A stretch of DNA of 64,000 nucleotides, taken from the NCBI RefSeq assembly GCF_017569205.1, contig NZ_CP071870.1, positions 2,852,001 to 2,916,000 of the forward strand, given 5' to 3'. Origin of the DNA: Propioniciclava sp. MC1595. Lineage in GTDB: Bacteria; Actinomycetota; Actinomycetes; Propionibacteriales; Propionibacteriaceae. The translations under genes and the position numbers were made by a program. Under the pieces are notes generated by a model, which was given only the letters and a program-made list of their open reading frames with translations, made no database searches and was not told the origin of the DNA. Shown here in pieces: positions 1 through 8,132 of this stretch (position 1 is its first letter; each line of letters opens with the position of its first letter).

Positions 1-1621
1 CGTCGGCCAGCGTGGCGATGCGGGCGGGCGCGCCGTAGATGGCGTTGATCTTGGCGACACTGCGTTCGAGTTGGGCGCGCTCCACGTCGTCCAAGCCCTC
101 GGTGATGCGGTCAGCGGCGTCGTCGAAGTCGTCCTGGGTGACCCCGTCGGCGAGCGCGACCTGCACGAGCCGGGGCTCGAACACCACGGGCACCGTCGCG
201 CCGTCGGCGACGGCGCGGGAGAGGTCGTAGACGTCGATGTCGGGGCCGAACACGTTTCGGGTGTCGCGTTCGGGCAGGGAGATCGGCGTGCCGGTGAAGG
301 CGATCAGGGTGGCATGCGGCAGGGCGTCGCGCAGGTGCCGTGCGTAGCCGTCGAGGTCGTCGTAGTGGCTGCGGTGCGCCTCATCAACGACGACGATGAT
401 GTTCCGCCGGTCCGACAACAGGGGATGGGACGCCCCGGTGTCGCGCTCGGTCTGGGTGAGCCCGAACTTCTGCAGGGTGGTGAACAGGATGCCGCCGGTG
501 CGGCGTCCGGTCAGTTCGGCGCGGAGTTGTGTTCGGGTCTTGACGGCGAGGGGGCTCTCGGCGAGCAGCCCCGAGCGCTCGAAGGCTCCGAAGAGTTGCC
601 CGTCGAGTTCCTTGCGGTCGGTGATGACGACCACGGTCGGGTTTTCCAGCAGCGGGTGGCGTTGGACGAGGTGGGTGTAGAACTCCATCTCCAACGACTT
701 GCCCGCTCCCTGCGTGTGCCAGACAACGCCGGCTTTCCCGTCCGTGCGGTAGGCGATGATGGTCGCTGCGATGGCCCGGGCGACGGCGAAGTACTGGTGA
801 GGTTTGGCCACGAGCTTGGCGATGCCGCCGTCGGTGACGGAGAACGACACGTAGTTGCGGGCGAGCTGACCGAATCGGTCGGTCTGCAACAGCCCGGCGC
901 AGAGTGCTTCGAGTTGCGACAGGGCCTCGCCGTCGACACCTTCAGCGTCGGGCGGGTAGGGCGTGCCGTCATCGTCGACGTACCACGGGGCGTAGTGGTT
1001 GAGCGGCGTGAACGGCGTCCCGTAGCGCGCGAGGATACCGTCGCTGATCACGGTCAGGACACAGAACCGGAACGCCAACGGGAACTCGCGCAGGTATGTC
1101 TGCAGTTGGGCGTGGGCGGCCGCGAGGTGCGCCTGTTCTGAGCCAGCCCGCTTCAGTTCGACGATGGCGACCGGCAGCCCGTTGCAGTAGAGCACGAGGT
1201 CGAACCGCCGCAGGCCCTCAGGGCGGCGGATCGTCACCTGGTTGGCGACCAGGTAGTCGTTGTCGGCCGGTTCGGCGCTGATGACACGCAGCGTGGGACT
1301 CTGCTCGACACCATCGTCGTCCACGTAGTCGAGGCGATAGCCAGCGGTCAGCCACGCGTGGGCGCGCATGTTCTCGGTGATGGCATCGGCCGAGGTGGGA
1401 GTGAGTATCTCCTCGCGTGCCTGCACCAACTGTTCATTCGGGACTCCGGGGTTGAGTTTGCGCAGGGCGTCTAGCAGGCGTCCGGGGATGGCGAGGTCCT
1501 CCCAGGTCTCACGTTCGCCCGATCCGGGCGCGATGGCCTCGCCGGTGACGGGGACCCACCAGTCGCCGATCCATTCAAGGGCATCAGCTTCGTGCATGGC
1601 TTCGGTGCCGTCGCGGGTCAT
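1..1621 (-). CDS. hsdR: Type I restriction enzyme R subunit HsdR (N-terminal 540 codons, cut by window edge)
   Basis: Restriction and translocation subunit of a type I R-M system. Reading on the minus strand from ATG at 1621 gives an uninterrupted frame to the window edge. An N-terminal PD-(D/E)xK nuclease core is visible (D141, then VELK with E155 and K157). It is followed by an SF2 motor with Walker A HTQGAGKS at about residues 302-309, DEAH at about 413-416, and motif III-like AFTGTP at about 441. The start codon overlaps the stop of the upstream DUF1016 gene in an ATGA, so it is the last visible gene of the R-M operon. The C-terminal half, including the rest of the motor and the HsdM-contact region, lies outside the window. 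Identification is firm from motif order and operon context. Confidence 0.96.
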   Translation of the reverse strand, partial: MTRDGTEAMHEADALEWIGDWWVPVTGEAIAPGSGERETWEDLAIPGRLLDALRKLNPGVPNEQLVQAREEILTPTSADAITENMRAHAWLTAGYRLDYVDDDGVEQSPTLRVISAEPADNDYLVANQVTIRRPEGLRRFDLVLYCNGLPVAIVELKRAGSEQAHLAAAHAQLQTYLREFPLAFRFCVLTVISDGILARYGTPFTPLNHYAPWYVDDDGTPYPPDAEGVDGEALSQLEALCAGLLQTDRFGQLARNYVSFSVTDGGIAKLVAKPHQYFAVARAIAATIIAYRTDGKAGVVWHTQGAGKSLEMEFYTHLVQRHPLLENPTVVVITDRKELDGQLFGAFERSGLLAESPLAVKTRTQLRAELTGRRTGGILFTTLQKFGLTQTERDTGASHPLLSDRRNIIVVVDEAHRSHYDDLDGYARHLRDALPHATLIAFTGTPISLPERDTRNVFGPDIDVYDLSRAVADGATVPVVFEPRLVQVALADGVTQDDFDDAADRITEGLDDVERAQLERSVAKINAIYGAPARIATLAD

Positions 1622-2706
1622 GGCCCCTCCTTGGGGTCTGAAAGTTCGGCTTCGAGCTCTTCGATGCTGGGCAGGGACGCCGCCAGCTCGGCCGGCAGGT
1701 CGGTGGTGAGCTCGGACGCCCACTCGGCCACACCCATCGGGTGGGTGTGGCCGCGCAGCGCGTACTCGGCGACGACGCTGTTCTTGCTGCGGCACAGAAC
1801 GAGCCCGATGGTGGGGCCATCTCCGTCGGCTGCCAGCAGTTCGTCGGCAGCCGCGAGGTACATGTTGAGCTGGCCGAGATCACGGGGGTCGAACGGCGTG
1901 GCCTTGAGCTCGATGATGACGAAGCACCGCAGGCGGACGTGGTAGAAGACGAGGTCGCACACGAACTCGTCACCGCCGAGCACGAGCCTGACCTGCCGCC
2001 CGTAGAGGGCGAAGCCCTGCCCAAGTTCGAGCAGGAAGTCGGTGACGTGGTCGAGCAACGCTCGTTCCAGATCTCGTTCGAGCTTGGTTTCCGTGACGGA
2101 CAGGAAGTCGAACAGGTAGGGGTCCTTCGTGAGCTGCTGGGCGAGTTCGCCGTGCGGGCCGGGGACGGTCTGATCGAAGTTCGTGATGGCCTTGCCCGCA
2201 CGCTCGTGGAGGCGGGTCTCGATCTGGTGGATCAGGACGCGTCCGCTCCAGCCCTCGTGGGCGGCCTGGGCCGCATACCAGAGGCGCTGATGCTTGTTGG
2301 GTACGCGATCAAGCAGGGCGAGTTGGTGGTACCACGGCAGTTGTGCAAGCGGCGCTTGCACAACCTCCTCGTTCGACCAGGCGTCCGCGAACGCCCGCAT
2401 GTACTTGAGGTTGCGGGGCGAGAAACCCTTCGCATCCGGAAAGGCCTCCCGGAGGTCGGCCGAGAGCCGCTCGATGACCTTGGTGCCGTAGCCCTCACGG
2501 TCTTGTCGGGCGAGGATCTCACGGCCGATGTGCCAGTAGCTGAGGACGAGTTCGCTGTTGACGGCCGCCAAAGCCCGCTGTCGCCCGGAGACGACGCGGT
2601 CGCGCACGGACGCCAAGAGGTCGCCGTACCACTCGGGCATGGTCCCGCGTTGCGGAGTGGCAGGGAAGCCAACGTGCCCATCGGAGCTGGCGTCAGCGTT
2701 CTTCAT
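1618..2706 (-). CDS. DUF1016 (YhcG-type) PD-(D/E)xK nuclease-domain protein
   Basis: 362-aa protein of the DUF1016/YhcG family. The N-terminal helical DUF1016_N region covers about residues 25-170, with motifs SYWHIG (about 56) and QLPWYH (about 122). The C-terminal nuclease-like core covers about 190-340, with D251 and E266-L-K268 matching a PD-(D/E)xK site. Family members are often found near type I R-M genes; the precise role is not settled. The frame extends to a TTG at 2745, but ATG 2706 is preferred because it overlaps the upstream winged-helix gene by only 14 nt. Its stop is joined to hsdR by ATGA, so the two are probably co-translated. A perfect 11-bp inverted repeat lies inside the gene over the codons for VVQAPLAQL. 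Confidence 0.9.
   Translation of the reverse strand: MKNADASSDGHVGFPATPQRGTMPEWYGDLLASVRDRVVSGRQRALAAVNSELVLSYWHIGREILARQDREGYGTKVIERLSADLREAFPDAKGFSPRNLKYMRAFADAWSNEEVVQAPLAQLPWYHQLALLDRVPNKHQRLWYAAQAAHEGWSGRVLIHQIETRLHERAGKAITNFDQTVPGPHGELAQQLTKDPYLFDFLSVTETKLERDLERALLDHVTDFLLELGQGFALYGRQVRLVLGGDEFVCDLVFYHVRLRCFVIIELKATPFDPRDLGQLNMYLAAADELLAADGDGPTIGLVLCRSKNSVVAEYALRGHTHPMGVAEWASELTTDLPAELAASLPSIEELEAELSDPKEGP
2340..2364. repeat. Perfect 11-bp inverted repeat inside the DUF1016 gene
   Basis: GTTGTGCAAGC at 2340-2350 and GCTTGCACAAC at 2354-2364 are exact reverse complements with a 3-nt spacer. Nearly the same palindrome (TTGTGCAA...TTGCACAA) recurs at 10215-10243. Here it is inside coding sequence. 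Confidence 0.8.
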
Positions 2707-3079
2707 CGTCACCCCCGACCCAGCGATAGTGGAACCCTCGGCCAATGCGGCTGTGCGAGGACGGAGTCAGGAGGCCATCGGATTCGAGTTCCTTCAGGAT
2801 GGTCCCGACGTTCGAGGGGCTCGCCTCGACCAAAGCGCCCAACTCTGTTGTGCTGATCCTGCCGCGCGCCCGGGCGTACCGCAGCGCGATGGCAGAACGA
2901 GTCGGAACGGGTCGCTCTCGACGATGGTCGGCATAGGCCTCGGTCAGGTGGCGCGCCGCCGCCCCGGTCACCTTGTAGTCGACGTGCTCGCGCTCGGCCA
3001 AGCGACGACCGCCTTGGAGCGCCTCGATGTGGCGAGCGACCTCCTGAGCGACGGGATCTGGCCCGAAACCTATGGTCAT
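2693..3079 (-). CDS. Small winged-helix DNA-binding protein in the R-M operon
   Basis: 128-aa protein not assigned to a named family. The C-terminal half (about residues 65-122) has a winged-HTH pattern: ARGRISTTELGALVEAS, then a recognition-helix-like SNVGTILKELESDGLL, then a basic wing ending HYRWVG. The N-terminal half is helical and charged. It resembles the tail of AlbA_2/putative-DNA-binding ATPase proteins, so it could be a remnant of a longer protein; it could also be an independent regulator. It sits between hsdS (40-nt gap) and the DUF1016 gene (14-nt overlap) on the same strand, which suggests an operon member. Coding status is supported by this spacing and by a coherent protein composition. 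Confidence 0.7.
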   Translation of the reverse strand: MTIGFGPDPVAQEVARHIEALQGGRRLAEREHVDYKVTGAAARHLTEAYADHRRERPVPTRSAIALRYARARGRISTTELGALVEASPSNVGTILKELESDGLLTPSSHSRIGRGFHYRWVGGDDEER

Positions 3080-3119
3080 GCCCCTTCCTCACCCCTCTGG
3101 CATAAGTTTCCAGCGCACC

Positions 3120-4307
3120 TCACAGCGCCTCCTCGACCGCATGCTCGGCGTCCTTGACGGTGAGCCGTCCAGACATCAACTCTGGGAGCAGCGTGTCCCG
3201 CAGTGTGGCCAGCGATCGAGACTCGTGCATCGCGGCCCGGGCTCGCTCGTGCAGTGGCCGGGCGATCGCTCCGAACTGGCGCATCACGTCCTCCGGCGCC
3301 CAGCGAACTGGCATCGTCTTGAATCGGCCGCGGCTCAGCTCAAGGAATGTGGCCCCATTCGCGACCGCCAGGTAATCGGACACGCGCGATTGCATCTCGT
3401 GAAACAACCACATGTCGAGCTGCGAGTCCTTGGGGCGGACGACGATGAAGCCTTGATTCACGGCGGTCGGGCCTCCCGCGAGGGCGAAGGCACCGATGGT
3501 CGCCCGCGACGTCATGAGAATCGATCCAGCGGGGTGAAGCTCCGAGGCACACGCAGCCAAACCTGCACTCGTAAGATGGCGGGATGTGTCTTCCAGATAG
3601 GGCGCCTGCAAGGCCGTGACATCGGTCGGGGTCGCCCAACGGATTTCGCCGCCCCAGTAGTCATCGGTCTTCGTGCTCGGCGTCCCACCGCCGAAGACGT
3701 CCGCCACGTTCCCATAGGTCGGCCCCTCACCAGCTGCCTGCACTGACTGGCTGAAATACTCGGCCGCGAGGTCGTTCAGGGTCCGGGAAAGGTCGCTGTT
3801 CGCGTCGATCTTGTCGTCCAGCGCGCCGAGAACCTCGGCGATCGCCCGCTGGTCACCCAGACGTGGGAACGGCAAGCGGATCTTAGACATGTCTGACACG
3901 TTGAGGCTGGAGAAGACGGCACCCACATTGAGCAGCCGAGCCACTTCTGAGTGCCACGCGGGACTCCTCGTAACCCACCTCAGGTACCCCGGGTGAACGG
4001 CTCTCCCGTCTGACCGCAGGATTACCAAGTTCTGCCCGATAGCGCACGGGCGATCATCCAGTAGCGCCGCCGTGTCCCCGACGCGTCCTCGCCGCGTCAC
4101 GATCACATCACCTCTCTGGGGCCGCGTTCGTCGAGTCCACTCGACAAGGTCTTCATCGCTGATGCGTCTCGTCGTCCCCCAGGTGACTCGACCGTCCTGG
4201 ATGTCTGGGATCGCGATGTACGGGTGCCCGCTGAGTTGGGCTAGCGGAGTTCGGTGATCACAATCCAGCACGCGCACACCCACATCGGCCAAAGCGGCAC
4301 TCCTCAT
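3120..4307 (-). CDS. hsdS: Type I R-M specificity subunit HsdS
   Basis: 395-aa DNA-recognition subunit. It has the usual two target-recognition domains (about residues 5-165 and 205-350). Each is followed by a conserved long helix: LGDQRAIAEVLGALDDKID in the middle and a related helix ending TLLPELMSGRLTV at the C-terminus. The TRDs set the recognised sequence and cannot be decoded by eye. ATG 4307 overlaps the hsdM stop by 4 bp (ATGA), giving the classic hsdM-hsdS coupling. The length is normal for the family and the frame is intact. Confidence 0.95.
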   Translation of the reverse strand: MRSAALADVGVRVLDCDHRTPLAQLSGHPYIAIPDIQDGRVTWGTTRRISDEDLVEWTRRTRPQRGDVIVTRRGRVGDTAALLDDRPCAIGQNLVILRSDGRAVHPGYLRWVTRSPAWHSEVARLLNVGAVFSSLNVSDMSKIRLPFPRLGDQRAIAEVLGALDDKIDANSDLSRTLNDLAAEYFSQSVQAAGEGPTYGNVADVFGGGTPSTKTDDYWGGEIRWATPTDVTALQAPYLEDTSRHLTSAGLAACASELHPAGSILMTSRATIGAFALAGGPTAVNQGFIVVRPKDSQLDMWLFHEMQSRVSDYLAVANGATFLELSRGRFKTMPVRWAPEDVMRQFGAIARPLHERARAAMHESRSLATLRDTLLPELMSGRLTVKDAEHAVEEAL

Positions 4308-5929
4308 CGCACCCGCCCCAACTGTTCCCGGACGACCTGCGCGAGTCGCTCTGACTCGTCGAGCTGAGCCAGCAAGTCAGCGGTCAACGACGCGATCCTG
4401 GCGGCCATCTCGGCCGGGTCCACCTCGACTTCAGCGGCGCCCACATAGCGGCCGGGCGTGAGGGCGTACCCGGCGTCCTTGATCTCGGCCAGGGTTGCCG
4501 AGCGGCAGAACCCGGGCACGTCGGCGTACTCCGTCCCCTTCTCCTGAGCCGACACTCTCCCCCGCCAGGCGTGGTACGTGTCGGCGATCTTCGCGATGTC
4601 CTCGTCAGTGAATGCTCTGTTCGCACGGTCGACCATGTGGCCCAGTTCGCGGGCGTCGATGAACAGCACCTCGCCGCGGCGGTCGACGTTCCCCTGCTTG
4701 CCGGCCGATTTGTCCATGGCGAAGAACCACAGGCACACCGGAATTCCCGTCGATCGGAACAACTGCGTCGGCAGGGCCACCATGCAGCTCACGAGGTCGG
4801 CGTCCACGATCTCAGCGCGGATTGCCCCCTCGCCGCCCGAGTTCGACGACATCGACCCGTTGGCCAGCACGACCCCGGCCGAGCCTCCCGGCGCGAGGTG
4901 CGAGAGGATGTGCTGCAGCCACGCGTAGTTGGCGTTGTTCGCAGGCGGGACGCCGTAGCGCCAGCGGCCGTCCCGCTCGTTGCGCGCCCAGTCCTTGATG
5001 TTGAACGGCGGGTTCGCTAGCACGAAGTCAGCCTTCAGCCCGGCGTGCAGGTCGCGCGCGAACGTGTCGCCCCACACGGGCCCCAGGTCGGCTCCGATGC
5101 CGTGAATCGCCAGGTTCATCTTCGCCATCCGCCAGGTGCGCTCGTTGAGCTCCTGTCCGTACACGTGGACGTCTTGGGGGTGGCGTCCGTGCGCCTCGAC
5201 GAACTTCTCGGTCTGCACGAACATGCCGCCCGACCCACAGCAGGGGTCGTACACCCTGCCCGACAAGGGCTCCAGCACCTCGACCAGCACCCGCACCACC
5301 GAGGCGGGGGTGTAGAACTCGCCGCCGCGCTTGCCCTCGGCCGCCGCGAACTTCTCCAGGAAGTACTCGTACACCTCGCCCAGCAGGTCGCGCGCCTTCG
5401 TGGCGCCCTGACCGGTGAAGCGCGCGTTGTTGAACAGGTCGATCAGTTCACCAAGGCGGCGTTGATCCACGCTGCTGGAGTTGAAGATGCGTGGCAGCGT
5501 CGCTTTGAGCGCTGGGTTTGCGTCCATGACCAGATCCATTGCGTGGTTGACCCGCACCCCGATGTCACCGGCCTTGGCGTTGCGCGCCAAGGACGCCCAG
5601 TGCGCGTCAGACGGGATCCAGAAAACCCCAGCAGAGGTGTACTCGTCGATGTCGCCCACCAAGGCCTCGATCTGCTCCTCGTTGTACCCCTGCCCGCCGA
5701 GCTCGGCAGCGATCAGCTCCCGGCGCTCGTCAAAGGCGTCCGAGACGTACTTGAGGAAGACCAGGCCGAGAATGACGTCCTTGTACTGCGAGGCGTCCAT
5801 GGAGCCGCGCAGCTTGTCGGCCGCCTTCCACAACGTGTCCTTCAACTCCTTGGCCGACGTGGGTGTCTGCGGCTCGGCAGCCTTCTTCGGACGCCCCCGG
5901 CGCGGCAGGGCGTTGGGCAACAGGGTCAT
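4304..5929 (-). CDS. hsdM: Type I R-M DNA N6-adenine methyltransferase HsdM
   Basis: 541-aa modification subunit that transfers a methyl group from SAM to adenine N6. SAM-binding motif I DPCCGSGGMF is at about residues 228-237 and the catalytic NPPF at about 306-309. Before them come the HsdM N-terminal helical domain (LRGSMDASQYKDVILGLVFL, about 40-60) and the GGEFYTP motif at about 202. The start is ATG 5929, inside a longer frame, because it overlaps the upstream stop as ATGA. It is the catalytically complete methylase of the operon, in contrast to the gene just upstream. It lies second in the minus-strand operon. Confidence 0.96.
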   Translation of the reverse strand: MTLLPNALPRRGRPKKAAEPQTPTSAKELKDTLWKAADKLRGSMDASQYKDVILGLVFLKYVSDAFDERRELIAAELGGQGYNEEQIEALVGDIDEYTSAGVFWIPSDAHWASLARNAKAGDIGVRVNHAMDLVMDANPALKATLPRIFNSSSVDQRRLGELIDLFNNARFTGQGATKARDLLGEVYEYFLEKFAAAEGKRGGEFYTPASVVRVLVEVLEPLSGRVYDPCCGSGGMFVQTEKFVEAHGRHPQDVHVYGQELNERTWRMAKMNLAIHGIGADLGPVWGDTFARDLHAGLKADFVLANPPFNIKDWARNERDGRWRYGVPPANNANYAWLQHILSHLAPGGSAGVVLANGSMSSNSGGEGAIRAEIVDADLVSCMVALPTQLFRSTGIPVCLWFFAMDKSAGKQGNVDRRGEVLFIDARELGHMVDRANRAFTDEDIAKIADTYHAWRGRVSAQEKGTEYADVPGFCRSATLAEIKDAGYALTPGRYVGAAEVEVDPAEMAARIASLTADLLAQLDESERLAQVVREQLGRVR

Positions 5930-7965
5930 GCGGATTTCCTCTCCACGGTCACAGAACACAGGCCAGCCCCCAGCGCGCTGGCCAGGGTCGACATCAAGTC
6001 ATGGGTGGCGCCCAAGGCATCCTCGAGCAGGCGCTGCCGCTCGGCCAGGGCAGCCGCAGCCTCGGAGGCCTCTCGGATCGCGCCGGGTGGCAACAGGGTG
6101 ATGGGCCACCGGCGCCAGTCGTGGGACTGGCCGGACGCGAGGGCCAACTCAGCAGCCATCAAGGCGGGCACCAGACGCTGCGGCTTGGGCTCGTCGGCCC
6201 TACCCTCGGCATGAGCTCGGACCTGCGCCTCGGTCGGTATGTGGCACCGCAACACCCGCGAGGGGGCCGCGACCACGAGACCGCCGCGGTCGTCGAGCAG
6301 AACGATGGGGGTGCCTCGAGTCGCGAAGATGAGGTCACCGGGTTCAGTGACTCGTAAGTGCTCATGCGCACCGAGGGCCCTGAAGGTGAGGCCGGCCAAG
6401 TGGTCCCGCGAACGCAGCTCACGCGGATCCCGCAGGACACCCACATCCGGTGTCGGAACCAGATCGCTGTCACTGAGCGAGGCACCCCGGATCAGGGTCA
6501 CGTGCCCCAATACCACCGCCTCACCGAGGGTGATCCGCTGCACCAGGCCCGGCGACTCGTTGGGGACCACGGTCAGCGCCCACCCATTGCTCACAGGGCG
6601 CGACACAGCCGGGACCAGGTCGTCCAGTAGCCGGGGCAGGCCGCGGGTCGCCTTCATGCGGGCGTCCAGATGGGGGGACACCAGGTCGCCGTCGGCCATC
6701 ACCAACTCGGCCTGACGCACGAAGCGGCCAGGGGCGGCGTGGCCGCGCCGCTCTGGACGCCCGACCAAGGCCGCTGCGATGTCGTCAACCAGCGCGGACG
6801 GGTTCTGGGTGAAAGGTGCCGAAACATCCGCGCAGTAGGTCTCGGCGGGGTCGTGGGCAGGGCCCAGCACCCATATGGCCGTGCGCAGCGCCGGATTGGT
6901 CGGCAGCAACCCTGCCGGCAGCCGCACGATGGCTCGCGTGAACCCCGACTGCAGGGCCTGACGCCTCTCCTCACCCGCCGGCGTCAGCGGGACGCCCGAC
7001 GCAGGGGGCCGCCCGCGGCGCACGACCCGCAGCGGGCCGGTCAGGGCCGACGCCGCACCCACGACGACGGCCCGCATACTGGCCGAGCACTGCAGGGTCA
7101 GTTCGTTGAGCCACACCAGGTCTGCCTCGCGATCGTCGTCATCGAGGCGGACGACCAAGACTGCCTCGTTCGGCAGACCCGTCCCGTCGCCGGCTTCGAG
7201 CGTCGACACCCGGACGCCGTGGGTGGCCAGCCAGCGCCGCGCCAAGCGCGCCTCCCTGTCGGACGCCTCCCCGAACAAGGCCACTGTGGCGTGGGGGCGC
7301 TCTTCCAGCCAATCGGGCAGGTTGGCGAGCAGCACGAGATCGCGGGCGCGCGGCAGGCACAGGACCGGCGCTTCGAAGCCAGCCTCATCGGCAGCGCTCA
7401 TGGCCACGTCGAGAACGAGGTCGGCGAACGCAGCGGCCACCGGGCCCGACCCCGGAGCATCCGGCGTGCGGCGCGATCTCAACAGGGCGTCGAACGGCTC
7501 AGCGGCGTCCATCGCGCCCCGCACGAGCAAGGATGCATAGGCCGACAACCGTCCAAGGTCATCGCCCAGCGCCTCGACCTCGCGGCGCAGGAACTCATCG
7601 TCCGGGTCCCTCTCGTCGGCCAGGTCAAGGAGGTCATCGGGGTCACCCGGGAGCGGACCCGTGAGCGCCTCGAGACACAGCAGGGCCGACAAGCCGTGGA
7701 AGAGTCCGGCGTCCGTCAGCACTCGACGACCCGAGAACTGGAAGGCCACGGCGTCCTCGGCGGCGCGGGGGTTGCGGCCGAGGCCGGTGCGGGTCAGCCA
7801 CGCCACCACGTCGGCGCAGGAGAAGAACTCTTGGCCACCCTCGCGGCCCACCGGCTCGGGGAAGGGATCACGTTGCGCGCGCCGCATGCGCCAGTTGGTC
7901 ACGACCGGGCGCCCGACCTGCGCCAGCAACGCCACATCGGCCAGCGACACCAAGTCCTCAACCAT
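5926..7965 (-). CDS. HTH + degenerate N6-methylase-like + specificity-like protein at the head of the R-M operon
   Basis: 679-aa protein. An N-terminal MerR-like HTH (about residues 5-35, SLADVALLAQVGRPVVTNWR) is followed by a region whose layout recalls actinobacterial HTH-N6-methylase proteins. Where motif I (DPxxGSG) and NPP(F/Y/W) should be, no such motifs are present; the alignable stretch reads VALFGEASDREARLARRWL at about 230. The last 200 residues look like half an HsdS: a beta-rich TRD-like part (EPGDLIFATRGTPIVLLDD) and a C-terminal helix. It is the first gene of the operon, with a strong AAGGAGGA ribosome-binding site just before ATG 7965, and its stop overlaps hsdM as ATGA. It is probably non-catalytic; regulation or DNA targeting is an inference. 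Confidence 0.8.
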   Translation of the reverse strand: MVEDLVSLADVALLAQVGRPVVTNWRMRRAQRDPFPEPVGREGGQEFFSCADVVAWLTRTGLGRNPRAAEDAVAFQFSGRRVLTDAGLFHGLSALLCLEALTGPLPGDPDDLLDLADERDPDDEFLRREVEALGDDLGRLSAYASLLVRGAMDAAEPFDALLRSRRTPDAPGSGPVAAAFADLVLDVAMSAADEAGFEAPVLCLPRARDLVLLANLPDWLEERPHATVALFGEASDREARLARRWLATHGVRVSTLEAGDGTGLPNEAVLVVRLDDDDREADLVWLNELTLQCSASMRAVVVGAASALTGPLRVVRRGRPPASGVPLTPAGEERRQALQSGFTRAIVRLPAGLLPTNPALRTAIWVLGPAHDPAETYCADVSAPFTQNPSALVDDIAAALVGRPERRGHAAPGRFVRQAELVMADGDLVSPHLDARMKATRGLPRLLDDLVPAVSRPVSNGWALTVVPNESPGLVQRITLGEAVVLGHVTLIRGASLSDSDLVPTPDVGVLRDPRELRSRDHLAGLTFRALGAHEHLRVTEPGDLIFATRGTPIVLLDDRGGLVVAAPSRVLRCHIPTEAQVRAHAEGRADEPKPQRLVPALMAAELALASGQSHDWRRWPITLLPPGAIREASEAAAALAERQRLLEDALGATHDLMSTLASALGAGLCSVTVERKSA

Positions 7966-8132
7966 GGATTCCTCCTTCCCTTGGTCAAGATCATGCTCCC
8001 TCGACGCGCGGTTGTCGATCGCATACAGCTTCTAACTATGCAAACACCGGTTTTCATCTTTTACAGTTGCCCTGCCGCCCACCGGGCGTGACAGTGGTGT
8101 TGGCCGAACAACCACGAGAAAGGACAAGTGCC
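7966..8132. promoter_or_regulatory. Divergent promoter region of the R-M operon and the coiled-coil gene
   Basis: 167-bp relatively A+T-rich spacer between two divergent starts. The most A+T-rich stretch is about 8015-8065. A short GCATA...TATGC inverted repeat is visible near 8021-8041. The ribosome-binding sites are AAGGAGGA on the minus side (about 7970-7977) and GAAAGGA on the plus side (about 8118-8124). No unambiguous -35/-10 pair was picked out. Confidence 0.45.

Noticed and set aside
2707-2745. Extended TTG start for the DUF1016 gene
   Set aside because: TTG at 2745 would overlap the upstream gene by 53 nt; ATG 2706 gives a family-like N-terminus.
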